The notes beneath the pieces are model-generated. The model had not been told where the DNA came from. It saw only the letters and a program-made list of their open reading frames with translations, and ran no database searches. Of a stretch of 64,000 bases of DNA, positions 1 through 8,738 are shown piece by piece. Within the stretch, counting starts at the first letter, position 1, and each line of letters opens with the position of its first letter. The stretch lies in contig JAKPDW010000005.1 of NCBI GenBank assembly GCA_029552245.1, forward strand, positions 124,001-188,000, written 5' to 3'. The stretch is from Deltaproteobacteria bacterium (GTDB lineage: Bacteria > Desulfobacterota > Desulfomonilia > UBA1062). The position numbers and the translations under genes are program-made.

Positions 1-370
1 TGAGGCTCCCCATGGAGTGACCGAGGACGAACCTGGGGACATCCGGCATGCGGAACCTGATCACTTGGAGGTAGAAGAGGTGCTCGTCGTCCACGAAATC
101 CTGGAAACGTCGCACGTGCCCCCTCCTGCCGTCGCTCCTGCCGTGACCGCGGTGGTCGTTGCCCATCACCGCGTACCCTGCGGGAACCAGCTCGTTCACG
201 ACGTTGGCATAGCGGTCCACGTGCTCGGCGTAGCCGTGGATGAGGTGGATGACCGCCTTGACATCCCCTTGAGGCAGCCAACCCTTCCAGAAGAGGGAAA
301 GACCTCCCGACCCGACGAAGCTCCCCGTGACGGTCTGCATGCCCGACGACCCTCCTTCCAATGCAGCCAT
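1..370 (-). CDS. Alpha/beta hydrolase, lysophospholipase/monoacylglycerol lipase-like (5' part)
   Basis: Reading leftwards from an ATG at 370, the frame stays open to the window edge, giving the first 123 residues. An HGYAEH segment around residues 43-48 fits the oxyanion region of the serine aminopeptidase S33 / lysophospholipase family. NDHRGHG follows, and a GHSMG nucleophile elbow lies at residues 117-121 with Ser119 as the expected nucleophile. The rest of the gene, with the acid and His of the triad, lies outside the window. It is transcribed away from the acyl-CoA dehydrogenase at 580, so both may share the 371-579 control region. The substrate is presumably a lipid ester (inference). 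Confidence 0.8.
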   Translation of the reverse strand, partial: MAALEGGSSGMQTVTGSFVGSGGLSLFWKGWLPQGDVKAVIHLIHGYAEHVDRYANVVNELVPAGYAVMGNDHRGHGRSDGRRGHVRRFQDFVDDEHLFYLQVIRFRMPDVPRFVLGHSMGSL

Positions 371-485
371 GGTATCGTAAACCCCGCCCGCAAGACCCGG
401 ACTCGCCAGATAAGCGTTTCGAGGACGACGCAAACAAACGAGATGTCTTTATGCACCAGGTCCGCGAAAAAATCAAGAACCTCTG

Positions 486-515
486 TTGACATAAGCACCG
501 CATGTGGGGTATAAG
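486..515 (+). promoter_or_regulatory. Sigma-70-type promoter of the acyl-CoA dehydrogenase gene
   Basis: A perfect -35 box TTGACA at 486-491 is followed after 18 nt by TATAAG at 510-515. The predicted start of transcription is near 522, leaving a leader of about 58 nt that carries the ribosome binding site AAGGAGGG at 568-575. Confidence 0.7.
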
Positions 516-531
516 AATGAGTGCTCATTCA
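514..531. promoter_or_regulatory. Palindromic operator resembling the TetR-family FadR site
   Basis: Two perfect 7-bp arms, GAATGAG at 515-521 and CTCATTC at 524-530, flank a 2-nt centre. The site overlaps the last base of the -10 box and covers the predicted transcription start, where a repressor would block RNA polymerase. It resembles the Bacillus FadR consensus TGAATGA-N4-TCATTCA, with 13 of 14 defined bases matching. Control of an acyl-CoA dehydrogenase by an acyl-CoA-responsive TetR repressor is the obvious inference. No such regulator is encoded in the window. Confidence 0.6.
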
Positions 532-579
532 TGGGGCTGCAAGACGACACGCAAACGACACTCAAGCAAGGAGGGTATT

Positions 580-2403
580 ATGGCTAGTCAATGGGTGGAC
601 CTGAGGGACCTCAAGTTCATACTGTTCGAGGTCTTCAAGATGGGGGAGGCCCTTCTCGGCAAGGGCCAGTTCGCCGACCATGACGTCGACATGGTGAACA
701 TGGTGCTCGACCAGGCCGCGAAGTTCACCGAGAACGACATCGCCCCAACGTACCCCGACGAGGTTCAGCGCAAGCCCGTCGAGGCCGTGTACAAGGACGG
801 CAAGGTGTACGTGCCCGAGGCGTACCACCGGCTGTACCAGCTCTACTGCGAGGGCGGGTGGATGACCGTGTCCGACAGCCCCGAGGTGGGAGGCCAGGGC
901 TTCCCGGCGGTGGTCGCCGCGGCCTGCGCACAGATGTTCCTCGCCGGCAACCAGGCCTTCCTCATGTATCCCGGTCTCACCCACGGCGCAGCCAGACTCG
1001 TGGAAGACCACTTCCAGCACCCGCTCCGCGACATCATCCTCGAGAAGATGTACACGGGCGTGTGGGCCGGCACCATGTGCCTCACCGAGCCGGGCGCCGG
1101 TTCGGACGTGGGGGCCCTGAAAACCACGGCCAAGAAGAACCCGGACGGCACGTACTCCATCACGGGCACCAAGTGCTTCATCTCCGCGGGCGACCATAAC
1201 CTCACCGAGAACATCATCCACCCGGTGCTCGCCCGCATCGAGGGTGACCCCCCAGGAACGAAGGGCATCTCCATCTTCATCGTGCCCAAGATCCGCATCA
1301 ACCCCGACGGCACGCTCGGCGAGCCCAACGACGTGACCTGCGGCGGCATCGAGAGCAAGATGGGAATCCACGGCAACGCCACCTGTACGCTCAACTTCGG
1401 CGAGAACGGCAAGTGCATCGGCTACCTCATGGGCGAGGAGCGCCAGGGCATGCCCATCATGTTCCAGATGATGAACGAGGAGCGCCAGGGAGTGGGCACC
1501 ATGGGCGTGGCGCTCTCCACTGCGGCATACCTCCACGCGCTGTCCTACGCCAAGGAGCGCCTCCAGGGCGTCAACATCATGCAGATGAAGGACCCCAACG
1601 CGAAGCAGTGCCCCATCATCCAGCACCCCGACGTCCGCAGGATGCTCCTCAAGATGAAGTCCATCACGGACGCCATCAGGATCCTCGCCCTGTACTGCTA
1701 CTACGCCATGGACCGCAGGGCCCTCGCCGAGGACGAGGCGGAAAAGGACAAGTGGCAGGGCATGGTCGAGATGTACACCCCCATCGTCAAGGCGTACTGC
1801 ACCGACATGGGTGACGAGGTCACCAAGCTCGCCGTCCAGACCTACGGCGGCTACGGCTACTGCCGCGAGTACCCGGTCGAGCAGATGATGAGGGACAACA
1901 AGATCAACACGATCTACGAGGGTACCAACGGCATCCAGGCCCTCGACCTCCTCGGGAGGAAGCTCGGCATGAAGAAGGGTCTCTACTTCATGAACATGCT
2001 CGGCGAGACCCAGGCCGAGGTCGCCAAGGCCAAGACGAACGACAACCTGAAGGCCGAGGCGGAGATCGTCGAGAAGGCGCTGAACGCCTGCGCGGCCACG
2101 GCCATGCAGTTCAGCCAGCTCATCAAGACCAACCCGTTCATCCCGCTGGTCGCAGCCTGCGACTATCTCCAGTGCCTCTCCGAGGCCATCTGCGGCTGGC
2201 TCCACATCTGGATGGCGAACGTCGCCACCGAGAAGCTCGCCGCCAACCCCATCGAACAGGACAAGCTGTTCTACACGGGCAAGGTCGAGAGCGCGAAGTT
2301 CTACATCAACAGGATCACCGCCCTGGTCCCGGCCAAGTGCGAGATCCTCACCAAGGACGAGATCAGCTGCATCAGGATCCCGGACGAGGCCTTCGCCGTC
2401 TGA
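580..2403 (+). CDS. Acyl-CoA dehydrogenase, DmdC-like long form
   Basis: A flavoprotein oxidising an acyl-CoA to the enoyl-CoA. At 607 residues it is longer than classical acyl-CoA dehydrogenases (about 380) and fits the long subgroup typified by 3-methylmercaptopropionyl-CoA dehydrogenase, which carries an extra C-terminal domain. Visible motifs are PEVGGQG near residue 101, the flavin/substrate segment TEPGAGSDVGA near 168, and YEGTNGIQ near 446 with Glu447 at the usual catalytic-base position. The ATG at 580 is chosen because AAGGAGGG ends 4 nt upstream; the frame is open further upstream but lacks such a site. It is monocistronic, followed by a strong hairpin. The true substrate cannot be read from sequence. 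Confidence 0.92.
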   Translation: MASQWVDLRDLKFILFEVFKMGEALLGKGQFADHDVDMVNMVLDQAAKFTENDIAPTYPDEVQRKPVEAVYKDGKVYVPEAYHRLYQLYCEGGWMTVSDSPEVGGQGFPAVVAAACAQMFLAGNQAFLMYPGLTHGAARLVEDHFQHPLRDIILEKMYTGVWAGTMCLTEPGAGSDVGALKTTAKKNPDGTYSITGTKCFISAGDHNLTENIIHPVLARIEGDPPGTKGISIFIVPKIRINPDGTLGEPNDVTCGGIESKMGIHGNATCTLNFGENGKCIGYLMGEERQGMPIMFQMMNEERQGVGTMGVALSTAAYLHALSYAKERLQGVNIMQMKDPNAKQCPIIQHPDVRRMLLKMKSITDAIRILALYCYYAMDRRALAEDEAEKDKWQGMVEMYTPIVKAYCTDMGDEVTKLAVQTYGGYGYCREYPVEQMMRDNKINTIYEGTNGIQALDLLGRKLGMKKGLYFMNMLGETQAEVAKAKTNDNLKAEAEIVEKALNACAATAMQFSQLIKTNPFIPLVAACDYLQCLSEAICGWLHIWMANVATEKLAANPIEQDKLFYTGKVESAKFYINRITALVPAKCEILTKDEISCIRIPDEAFAV

Positions 2404-2425
2404 TCGACACGAGTTCCCTGACAAC

Positions 2426-2458
2426 AAGGGGGTGGTAGCCATTGGCTACCACCCCCTT
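2426..2458. terminator. Hairpin terminator between convergent genes
   Basis: A perfect 15-bp stem (2426-2440 with 2444-2458) closes a 3-nt loop just after the acyl-CoA dehydrogenase stop and is followed by a weakly T-rich stretch. It lies between convergent transcription units and could stop both. Confidence 0.75.
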
Positions 2459-2784
2459 CATGCCTTTCTCCGGGTCTTGCGCCTGGATGCAGCCGGACCC
2501 TTGAGCGTTCCTCATCGGGCTCTGCCGGAACCCCCCGAGTGATACCTGCCCGCAGGGACACCGCGGCACAACAGCCTCACGAGCCGCGAACCCTCGGTCC
2601 CCCGGCCAGGGGCCTCTTGACGGGCCGACAATGCTCCCTCGGAAGGATCAACACCGCACTCCCTCAGCTCTTGCCCGCTCTGTGTGGCATCTCCATGGGT
2701 GTGCGGGTGATCGGGGCGTCCTGCAGACAGAACACCTCGAACCCGCGGACAGGGGGGCTCGCACCCTGTCGGCCCGGGTGCAAC
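2459..2784. other. Intergenic region, no gene seen
   Basis: After the terminator I see no reading frame with family resemblance, no RNA gene and no clear promoter. Both flanking genes end here, so it is a convergent intergenic spacer. Confidence 0.6.
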
Positions 2785-3258
2785 CTACCTGTCACCCCTG
2801 TACCTGCCCTGGTACTCGCGCGTCGTGAGGGCTTCGCCATCCTTGACGATCCCGCCCGAGGTCACGCGCGCGACAAAGAGCGTGTGGTCTCCTGTCTCGA
2901 TGGCGCGCTCGACCGTGCAGTCGAGGTACCCCACCGCATCCTTGAGGACCGGAGCCCCACCCGGCGAAAGCTCGTACTCCACCCCCTCGAGTTTGCGCCT
3001 CCAGTCGCTGATCTTGAAACGTCCTATGTCCTGCAGGGCGTCCACCGGCAACACGTTTATGGTGAACGCCCCCGAGTTCATGATCTGCTCCCTGGAGAGC
3101 CTCGTGTTCCTGATCGCGAGCGTGATCAGGGGCGGCTCGTGGGAGCACTGCGCAACCCACGATGCGACCATGGCGTTGTACATCCCGTCGGATGCGATCG
3201 TCACGAGGTATATGCCGTAGTGGAACCTGTCCAAGACGTCCTGCCACGATCTTTCCAT
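2785..3258 (-). CDS. Flavin reductase-like domain protein (FMN-binding split barrel)
   Basis: 157 residues with the layout of the flavin reductase-like split-barrel family. The N-terminal half has FHYGIYLVTI, then MVASWVAQCSHEPPLITLAI, followed by a small-residue-rich segment with FTINVLP. Members bind FMN or reduce flavins, and many are uncharacterised in anaerobes. The frame is open upstream, but ATG 3258 is preceded by AAAGGGGG in leader context and begins where homologues usually do. It lies last in a minus-strand run after kdsD, separated by 131 bp. Electron donor and partner are unknown. Confidence 0.8.
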   Translation of the reverse strand: MERSWQDVLDRFHYGIYLVTIASDGMYNAMVASWVAQCSHEPPLITLAIRNTRLSREQIMNSGAFTINVLPVDALQDIGRFKISDWRRKLEGVEYELSPGGAPVLKDAVGYLDCTVERAIETGDHTLFVARVTSGGIVKDGEALTTREYQGRYRGDR

Positions 3259-3389
3259 GACGAGCCCCCTTTCTCTCGGCCCCCGAACCATCGGCCGTGT
3301 TCCTCCTATAGGGCACACGGCTCCCGGCGGAAAGCCCAGGTCCACAAGCGGGTGGGCGGCGCAGGCCGCGCCCTGCTTCGGGCCCCTTC

Positions 3390-4370
3390 TCACCTGAAGC
3401 CGAGTTTGCCCCTGCCCAAGAGATCGTGAAGGTGGACCACCCCCTGGAAGACACCCTGCTCGTCGGTGACCACGAGCGAGGTTATCTGGTGTTTCTCCAT
3501 CATGTCGAGCGCGTCGATGGCGAGCTTTCCCTGCTCGATTCGCTTCGGGTTGGGCGTCATGATGTCGAGCGCGACGAGCCCCTCGAGCCTGTTGCCGTGC
3601 TTGAGCAGGACCCTTCTGAGGTCGCCGTCCGTGATCATGCCGACGACGTCCCCGGCGTCGGCGACCAGGGTGAACCCGAGCCCCTTGTCGGTCATCTCCC
3701 GGACGAGCCGCTCGAGCGGGGTGTCCGGCGCCACGAGGGGGATGCGCCGGCCCGTGATCATGATCTGCGAGATCCGCGCCATGAGTTGCCTGCCGAGCTC
3801 GCCCGCCGGGTGGAGCGCCCGGAAGGCCTCGGTATCGAACCCCTTGATCCTGGATACGACCACCGCCAGCGCGTCGCCGAGGGCGAGCTGCGCCGTGGTG
3901 GAGGCCGTCGGCGCGAGGTTGAGGTTGCACGCCTCGCGAGCGACCCTGCACTGGAGCACTATGTCGGACCGCTCCGCCATGGGCGAGGAAGGGTCCGAGG
4001 TGACGGACACGACGGGCACCCCGATCTTCGCAAGGGCGTCCAGAAGGTCCAGGATCTCGCGCGTCCTGCCGCTGTTGGAAAAGATCACCACCGCATCCGT
4101 GCCCATGATGGAGCCGAGGTCTCCGTGAAGGCCGTCGACCGGGTGCATGAATACCGCGGGTATCCCAATGCTCACCATGGTGGACGCGACCTTCCTCGCG
4201 ATGATCCCGGACTTCCCGACGCCGGTGAGCACCGCCTTGCCCTCGAGCCCGGCGATGAGGCGTACGGCCTTGGCGAAGGCGGGGCCGACCTGGTCGAGGA
4301 GGGCGCTCAACCCCTCGATCTCGATACGTACCGCCTCCTTTCCCAGTTCTATGATCTGAGTGTCATCCAT
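3390..4370 (-). CDS. kdsD: Arabinose-5-phosphate isomerase (KpsF/GutQ family)
   Basis: Interconverts D-ribulose 5-phosphate and D-arabinose 5-phosphate, the first step towards KDO for lipopolysaccharide. The 326-residue protein has an N-terminal SIS sugar-isomerase domain (GVGKSG at about 50-55, SNSGRTRE further on) and two C-terminal CBS domains (roughly 205-265 and 270-326), the normal full-length layout. ATG 4370 is preferred over an upstream TTG because GGAG lies 6 nt upstream. It is downstream of rimO with an 80-bp gap. Its presence argues for an LPS-bearing outer membrane. Confidence 0.92.
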   Translation of the reverse strand: MDDTQIIELGKEAVRIEIEGLSALLDQVGPAFAKAVRLIAGLEGKAVLTGVGKSGIIARKVASTMVSIGIPAVFMHPVDGLHGDLGSIMGTDAVVIFSNSGRTREILDLLDALAKIGVPVVSVTSDPSSPMAERSDIVLQCRVAREACNLNLAPTASTTAQLALGDALAVVVSRIKGFDTEAFRALHPAGELGRQLMARISQIMITGRRIPLVAPDTPLERLVREMTDKGLGFTLVADAGDVVGMITDGDLRRVLLKHGNRLEGLVALDIMTPNPKRIEQGKLAIDALDMMEKHQITSLVVTDEQGVFQGVVHLHDLLGRGKLGFR

Positions 4371-4450
4371 GCCACGCTCCAAAGATCAGCCCTCCCGGGG
4401 GCGGCCGAAAGACCCGCGGCCGTCCTCGCGTCGACGATCCCACCTGAAGA

Positions 4451-5752
4451 TCACCCTGTAACGACCCGAACGATCCTCCCCACGAGATCGTACTCCCACG
4501 CCCGGGTGACCTGCACCGCCACGATCGTCCCAGGCCTGGCGTCACCCTCGGTGATCACCACCATGCCGTCCACCTCGGGCGCCTGGAAGGCGGCCCTTCC
4601 GCTCGCGAGGAGGTCCGTCTCGGGGTGGGGACCCTCCACCAGTACAGGTATCTCGCCGCCCACCATGTTTTTCAACCTCTTTTTCGACACCTCCTGCTGG
4701 ATGCCCATGATCCTTCGCCTTCTCCTTGCGGCGACGGCCCTGGCAGGCCTGCCCCGGAGGGACGCGCTCCTCGTCCCCTCCTCTGGCGAGTAGACGAAGA
4801 CGCCCAGGTGATGGACCCTGCCGGAGGCCACGAAGCGCTCGAGCTCCTCGAAGGCCTCGTCGTCCTCACCCGGGTGACCCACCATGAGGCTCGTCCTCAC
4901 CCAGACTTCCGGAGACGCCGAACCAAGGAGATCGAAGGCCCTCCTCACCGCATGGGCGCCGCCTTTCCTGCCCATGGCCTCAAGCACCCTGTCGGAGACG
5001 TGCTGTATGGGCATGTCGATGTAGGGACATACCTTCGGGTTCTTCCCGAGGTGCTCCACAACCGCCCCGGACAATGAGGCGGGGTGCACGTACATGAGCC
5101 TGATCCACTCCAGCCCCTCCACGGTGCTCACCATGTCGAGGAGCCTGGCCAGGCCATCGGTCATGCCCAGGTCCGTGCCGTAGTTCCCCAGGTCCTGGGC
5201 CACGAGGATCACCTCGACCACGCCCTGTCCTGCAAGGATGCGGCATTCTTCCAGGACCTCCTCGGGCGGCTTGCTCACGAGGGGCCCCCTGATGGACGGG
5301 ATGAGACAGTACCCGCACCTGTTGGAGCACCCCTCGCTCACCTTCACGTAGGCGCTGTGGGGGTTCGAGGTAAAGGCCCTCTTCACGACCCCCTCGAAGA
5401 CCGGCTCGAGGATACCCGCCCCCTGCTCGTAGGCCTCGACGATGCCCTCGTACGTACCCGGCCCGGCAAACAGGACTATCTCGGGCATCTCGTGCAAGAG
5501 CTCCCTCCCGTAGCGGCTCACCAGGCACCCTGCGCAGATCACCTCCCTGCCGGAATCCACCGCCTCCAAGAGGGCCGTGATCGACTCCTCCACCGCGGAG
5601 GTCAGGAAGGCGCACGTGTTGATCACCACGAGATCGGCGTCCTCGGCGCCGGGGACGAGCGTATAGCCCGCTTGCACGAACCTCTCGCAGATGTACTCCG
5701 AGTCCACGAGATTCTTGGGGCAGCCGAGACTCACCATCGAGAAGCGCTTCAT
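4451..5752 (-). CDS. rimO: Ribosomal protein uS12 methylthiotransferase
   Basis: A radical-SAM enzyme that methylthiolates the conserved aspartate of ribosomal protein S12. The 433-residue product has the MiaB/RimO domain order. An N-terminal UPF0004 domain carries cysteines 11, 47 and 76 for the auxiliary cluster. The radical SAM motif CSNRCGYC gives cysteines 142, 146 and 149, and a C-terminal TRAM domain follows. The opening MVSLGCPKNLVDSE is characteristic of RimO rather than MiaB. It lies 9 bp downstream of glgC and is probably co-transcribed. Confidence 0.95.
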   Translation of the reverse strand: MKRFSMVSLGCPKNLVDSEYICERFVQAGYTLVPGAEDADLVVINTCAFLTSAVEESITALLEAVDSGREVICAGCLVSRYGRELLHEMPEIVLFAGPGTYEGIVEAYEQGAGILEPVFEGVVKRAFTSNPHSAYVKVSEGCSNRCGYCLIPSIRGPLVSKPPEEVLEECRILAGQGVVEVILVAQDLGNYGTDLGMTDGLARLLDMVSTVEGLEWIRLMYVHPASLSGAVVEHLGKNPKVCPYIDMPIQHVSDRVLEAMGRKGGAHAVRRAFDLLGSASPEVWVRTSLMVGHPGEDDEAFEELERFVASGRVHHLGVFVYSPEEGTRSASLRGRPARAVAARRRRRIMGIQQEVSKKRLKNMVGGEIPVLVEGPHPETDLLASGRAAFQAPEVDGMVVITEGDARPGTIVAVQVTRAWEYDLVGRIVRVVTG

Positions 5753-5761
5753 CGATGGGCT

Positions 5762-6997
5762 TCAGTCGAACACGGTGTTCTTCGGCACGACCACGATGCC
5801 GCCGGGCGAGATATCGAAGCGCCGGGCGTCTTCCTCGGCGTCGTACCCGATGGTGGTGCGAGGCGGGATCTTCACCCGCTTGTCGACGATGGTACGCCTG
5901 ATCCTGCAGTGCCTGCCGACCTCCACGCCCTCCATGAGGATCGAGTCCTCGATCTCGGCGTAGCTGTTGACCCGCACGTTCGGGGAGATGATGGACCTCT
6001 CCACCCTGCCGCCGGACACGATGGACCCGCCGCAGACGATCGAGTCGAGCACCTGGCCTATCCTCTTCCCGTCCTCTCCGCCGGCGAACACCATCTTCGA
6101 GGGGGGGTACGGGCTGTACACCGTGTGGACGGGCCAGGAGGTGTGGTAGAGGTTGCACTTGGGCGTGACCGAGACGAGGTCCATGTTGGCCTCGTAGTAT
6201 GCGTCGAGGGTCCCGATGTCCCTCCAGTAAGACTCACCCATGATGTCCTTGAAGGGAAACGCCATGACGGCCGCGTTCTTGACCATGCGGGGGATGATGT
6301 CCTTCCCGAAGTCGTGGCTGCTCGTCTTGAGCTTGGCATCCTCCACGAGCCTCCGTATGAGCGTGGAGGTGTGGAAGACGTAGATCCCCATGGACACGAG
6401 CACCTTGCTCCGGTCCCCGGGCATGGTGTACGGGTCTTTCTTGGGTTTCTCCTGGAACCCCACAACCCGCATGGCCTCGTCCGCCCTGACCACCCCGAAC
6501 TGGGACGCCGTCTCCACGGGCATGGCCACGACGCCGATCGTCACGTCGGCCTTGGTGTCCAGGTGGAAACCGATCATCTCCCGGTAATCCATCTGGTAGA
6601 CGTGGTCGCCGGAGAGGATGAGCGTCAGCGGGGTGTTCGTCTGCTGGAGAGAGTAGATGTTCTGGAACACGGCGTCGGCCGTTCCCTCGTACCAGCTCGA
6701 CCCGATACGCTGCTGGGCGGGTATGTCATAGATGAACTCGCCCATGGGGTACGAGAAGAAGGGGAGCCACCCGCGCTGGATGTGTCGGTTCAGGGAGTGG
6801 GACTTGTACTGGGAGAGCACATAGATCTTCTTGAGACCGGAGTTCACGCAATTGGACAGCGTGAAGTCGATGATCCGGTACATGCCGCCGAAGGGAACTG
6901 CGGGCTTGGCCCGGTCCTTGGTCAGGGGATAGAGCCTCTCCCCCCTGCCTCCCGCAAGAATGACCACCTCCACATCGTTCGGGTTGACGTATGCCAT
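5762..6997 (-). CDS. glgC: Glucose-1-phosphate adenylyltransferase
   Basis: Makes ADP-glucose from glucose 1-phosphate and ATP, the committing step of bacterial glycogen synthesis. The 411-residue protein starts with the nucleotidyltransferase signature AGGRGERLYPLT and the regulatory motif KPAVPFGG. It ends in a left-handed beta-helix region with isoleucine-rich hexapeptides. ATG 6997 is used because GGAAAA lies just upstream and it follows the preceding receiver gene's stop by 1 nt; a TTG at 7009 would overlap that gene. No other glycogen genes are in the window. Confidence 0.93.
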   Translation of the reverse strand: MAYVNPNDVEVVILAGGRGERLYPLTKDRAKPAVPFGGMYRIIDFTLSNCVNSGLKKIYVLSQYKSHSLNRHIQRGWLPFFSYPMGEFIYDIPAQQRIGSSWYEGTADAVFQNIYSLQQTNTPLTLILSGDHVYQMDYREMIGFHLDTKADVTIGVVAMPVETASQFGVVRADEAMRVVGFQEKPKKDPYTMPGDRSKVLVSMGIYVFHTSTLIRRLVEDAKLKTSSHDFGKDIIPRMVKNAAVMAFPFKDIMGESYWRDIGTLDAYYEANMDLVSVTPKCNLYHTSWPVHTVYSPYPPSKMVFAGGEDGKRIGQVLDSIVCGGSIVSGGRVERSIISPNVRVNSYAEIEDSILMEGVEVGRHCRIRRTIVDKRVKIPPRTTIGYDAEEDARRFDISPGGIVVVPKNTVFD

Positions 6998-6998
6998 T

Positions 6999-7355
6999 TC
7001 ATTTTCCAATCAGAGAAAATATCGTCTTTTTCAGGGCGGTGAGATCGTGGGACTTCACCACGAAGGCGTCCGCCGCCTGGGCGAGGGCGTCGTTCTTGTA
7101 GCTCGGGTATGCGGTGTGGATGACCACGGGGGTCTCCTCCTTCAGCTTGAGGATGTGGCCCATGGTCTCGAACCCGTCCATGGCCGGCATGCGCAAGTCG
7201 AGCACGATGAGGTCGAACTTGGCGTCCGAGCGCAAGAGATCGAGCGCCTCCCTGCCGTTCCCCGCGATACTCGTCGCGTACCCCTCGTCGTTGAGCTCCT
7301 GCTTCAGGAGTTCCTGAATGCTCCGGTCATCTTCAACTATCAGGATACGCTTCAT
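6999..7355 (-). CDS. Single-domain response regulator (CheY-like receiver)
   Basis: 118 residues forming only a receiver domain. The acidic pair lies near residues 9-10, the phospho-acceptor is Asp53 in VLDLRMPAMDG, and Lys101 sits in VVKSHD. No output domain is attached, so it must act by protein contact or in a phosphorelay. The start ATG at 7355 has only a weak Shine-Dalgarno. It is directly upstream of glgC (1-nt gap), suggesting translational coupling. The partner kinase is not obvious; the many kinases of the 34-52 kb region are candidates. Confidence 0.85.
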   Translation of the reverse strand: MKRILIVEDDRSIQELLKQELNDEGYATSIAGNGREALDLLRSDAKFDLIVLDLRMPAMDGFETMGHILKLKEETPVVIHTAYPSYKNDALAQAADAFVVKSHDLTALKKTIFSLIGK

Positions 7356-7452
7356 TTTCAACCAGTAATATTAATGAGATGAGCATACCATGTCAAACCC
7401 TATCAGGGAATCTCCCTCGCCGGGGGCTGAAAGGACAAGCCGCCTGCGCCCC

Positions 7453-7842
7453 TCAGCGGCCCACCGGCTTTGTCGCGAGGGAGATGCGGGCATGGCCTGT
7501 CAGGCGCAGGGTGTCGAGGACCTTCATGACCCTTTCATAGAGGATGCCCTTGGGGGCCATGACCACGACCTGCCTCCCCTTGGGCAGCGAGGCGATCGCC
7601 TTGGCCTCCTCGGCGGCCTTGCTCCCGTCCACCACGACCCCGTCGGCGAGCACGATCACCGTGCTGGCCGGCGAGACGACGTTCTTCCCGCTGATCGTGG
7701 CCGGCAGGTCCACCTCGCTCAGCACGAGCGGGCTGCCCAGGGTAAGCAGGAAAAAGATCTGGAGCAGGAAGACGACGTCCACCAAGGGGGTGACGTCAAG
7801 AACCGAGGTCCTCCTGTCCCTTCGCGCCTTTCTGAACCTCAT
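7453..7842 (-). CDS. exbD: ExbD/TolR biopolymer transport protein
   Basis: A 129-residue inner-membrane protein with a short basic cytoplasmic start, one transmembrane helix at about 18-38 containing the conserved aspartate (Asp22 in TPLVDVVFLL), and a periplasmic domain. ExbD/TolR subunits with ExbB/TolQ form a proton-driven motor energising outer-membrane processes. It overlaps the exbB gene by 47 bp, so the two are translationally coupled. No tonB, tolB or pal gene lies nearby, so the cargo system is unknown. Confidence 0.9.
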   Translation of the reverse strand: MRFRKARRDRRTSVLDVTPLVDVVFLLQIFFLLTLGSPLVLSEVDLPATISGKNVVSPASTVIVLADGVVVDGSKAAEEAKAIASLPKGRQVVVMAPKGILYERVMKVLDTLRLTGHARISLATKPVGR

Positions 7843-8458
7843 GGGCGTCTCCCTTAAGGTATTCGAGGATCCTGGCGGAGGTCTTTTCCATCTCCATGAC
7901 GAGGTAGTCGCTGCGGGCCACGAGCAGGCGATAGCACACGAAGACCGGGATCCCTATGGCGAGCCCGGCCACCGTCGTAATGAGCGCCTCGGAGATGCCC
8001 GCCGCCAAGAGCTGGCTGGAGTTCGCCCCGCCTGCGCTGCCGGCCACGGCCTGGAAGGACGCGAGCATGCCCGTGACGGTTCCGAGGAACCCGAGCAGGG
8101 GCGCTATCGCGGCGATGATGCCGAGGATGTCCAGGTACCTCTCGATGGCGTAGGCCTCTCCCGCTCCCGCCTCCTCCATGTAGTCCTTGATGATCTCCCT
8201 GCGCATGCCGGCGTTCTTGATCGCGACCATGATGACGGGGCAGATCGGGGAAGAGTTTCTCTTGAGGAGCTGCTCGATGTCGCCGAGCCTCCCCATGCGC
8301 ACGAGGCGCTCCACCTCCTCGATCAGGTCCCGCGGGATGATCCGGCTCTGCCTGAGGGCGAACATCCTCTCGACGATGATGGCCAGGGCAACCACCGAAC
8401 AGACGAGCAACGGCCACATGAGCGGTCCGCCCTTGAGAAAGAATTCCCACAGCGTCAT
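7796..8458 (-). CDS. exbB: MotA/TolQ/ExbB proton channel protein
   Basis: 220 residues with three predicted membrane helices (about 13-33, 105-127 and 150-172) separated by the long cytoplasmic loop typical of the family. The LGFLGTVTGMLASF segment matches the conserved pore helix. It partners the overlapping ExbD product. The start has AGGAGGGG a few bases upstream. It heads the minus-strand run ending at 2785. Distinguishing ExbB from TolQ is not possible without neighbours such as tolA/tolB or tonB, none of which is present. Confidence 0.9.
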   Translation of the reverse strand: MTLWEFFLKGGPLMWPLLVCSVVALAIIVERMFALRQSRIIPRDLIEEVERLVRMGRLGDIEQLLKRNSSPICPVIMVAIKNAGMRREIIKDYMEEAGAGEAYAIERYLDILGIIAAIAPLLGFLGTVTGMLASFQAVAGSAGGANSSQLLAAGISEALITTVAGLAIGIPVFVCYRLLVARSDYLVMEMEKTSARILEYLKGDAHEVQKGAKGQEDLGS

Positions 8459-8703
8459 AGCCCCTCCTGCTCGTTCGGCGATACCATACGCGTCTTACCA
8501 CATCGTCTCGAGCATGAAAAGGCCTCTCGCCCCCTTAAGCGCCCCGTCTCGTCGTCCGAGGCAGCACCGCCCGCGCCCATCCCCCCGCCAAGGCACGGCA
8601 ATCACGACCTTTCAGCCCCTCGCACCGGAGAACACCCCGGAGAATAAGCCCGGCCCTTCGCCCCCCGGACACGACCAGCACCCTTTGACCCGCCTCGGTT
8701 CTC

Positions 8704-8732
8704 TTCCCTGAGAAAGATAGGCTTGCTATGCT
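8704..8732 (+). promoter_or_regulatory. Candidate promoter for a leaderless ricT operon mRNA
   Basis: An extended -10 element, TGC followed by TATGCT at 8727-8732, lies 17 nt after a weak -35 (TTCCCT, 8704-8709). Transcription would start at about 8739, which is the ATG of the ricT-like gene. No Shine-Dalgarno is visible before that ATG. Confidence 0.45.
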
Positions 8733-8738
8733 CGCGCC

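Noticed and set aside
562-2442. 626-residue open frame opposite the acyl-CoA dehydrogenase
   Set aside because: Its composition (Val/Leu/His/Asp-rich, no motifs) is what results from reading GC-rich codons backwards; the sense strand encodes a clear enzyme.
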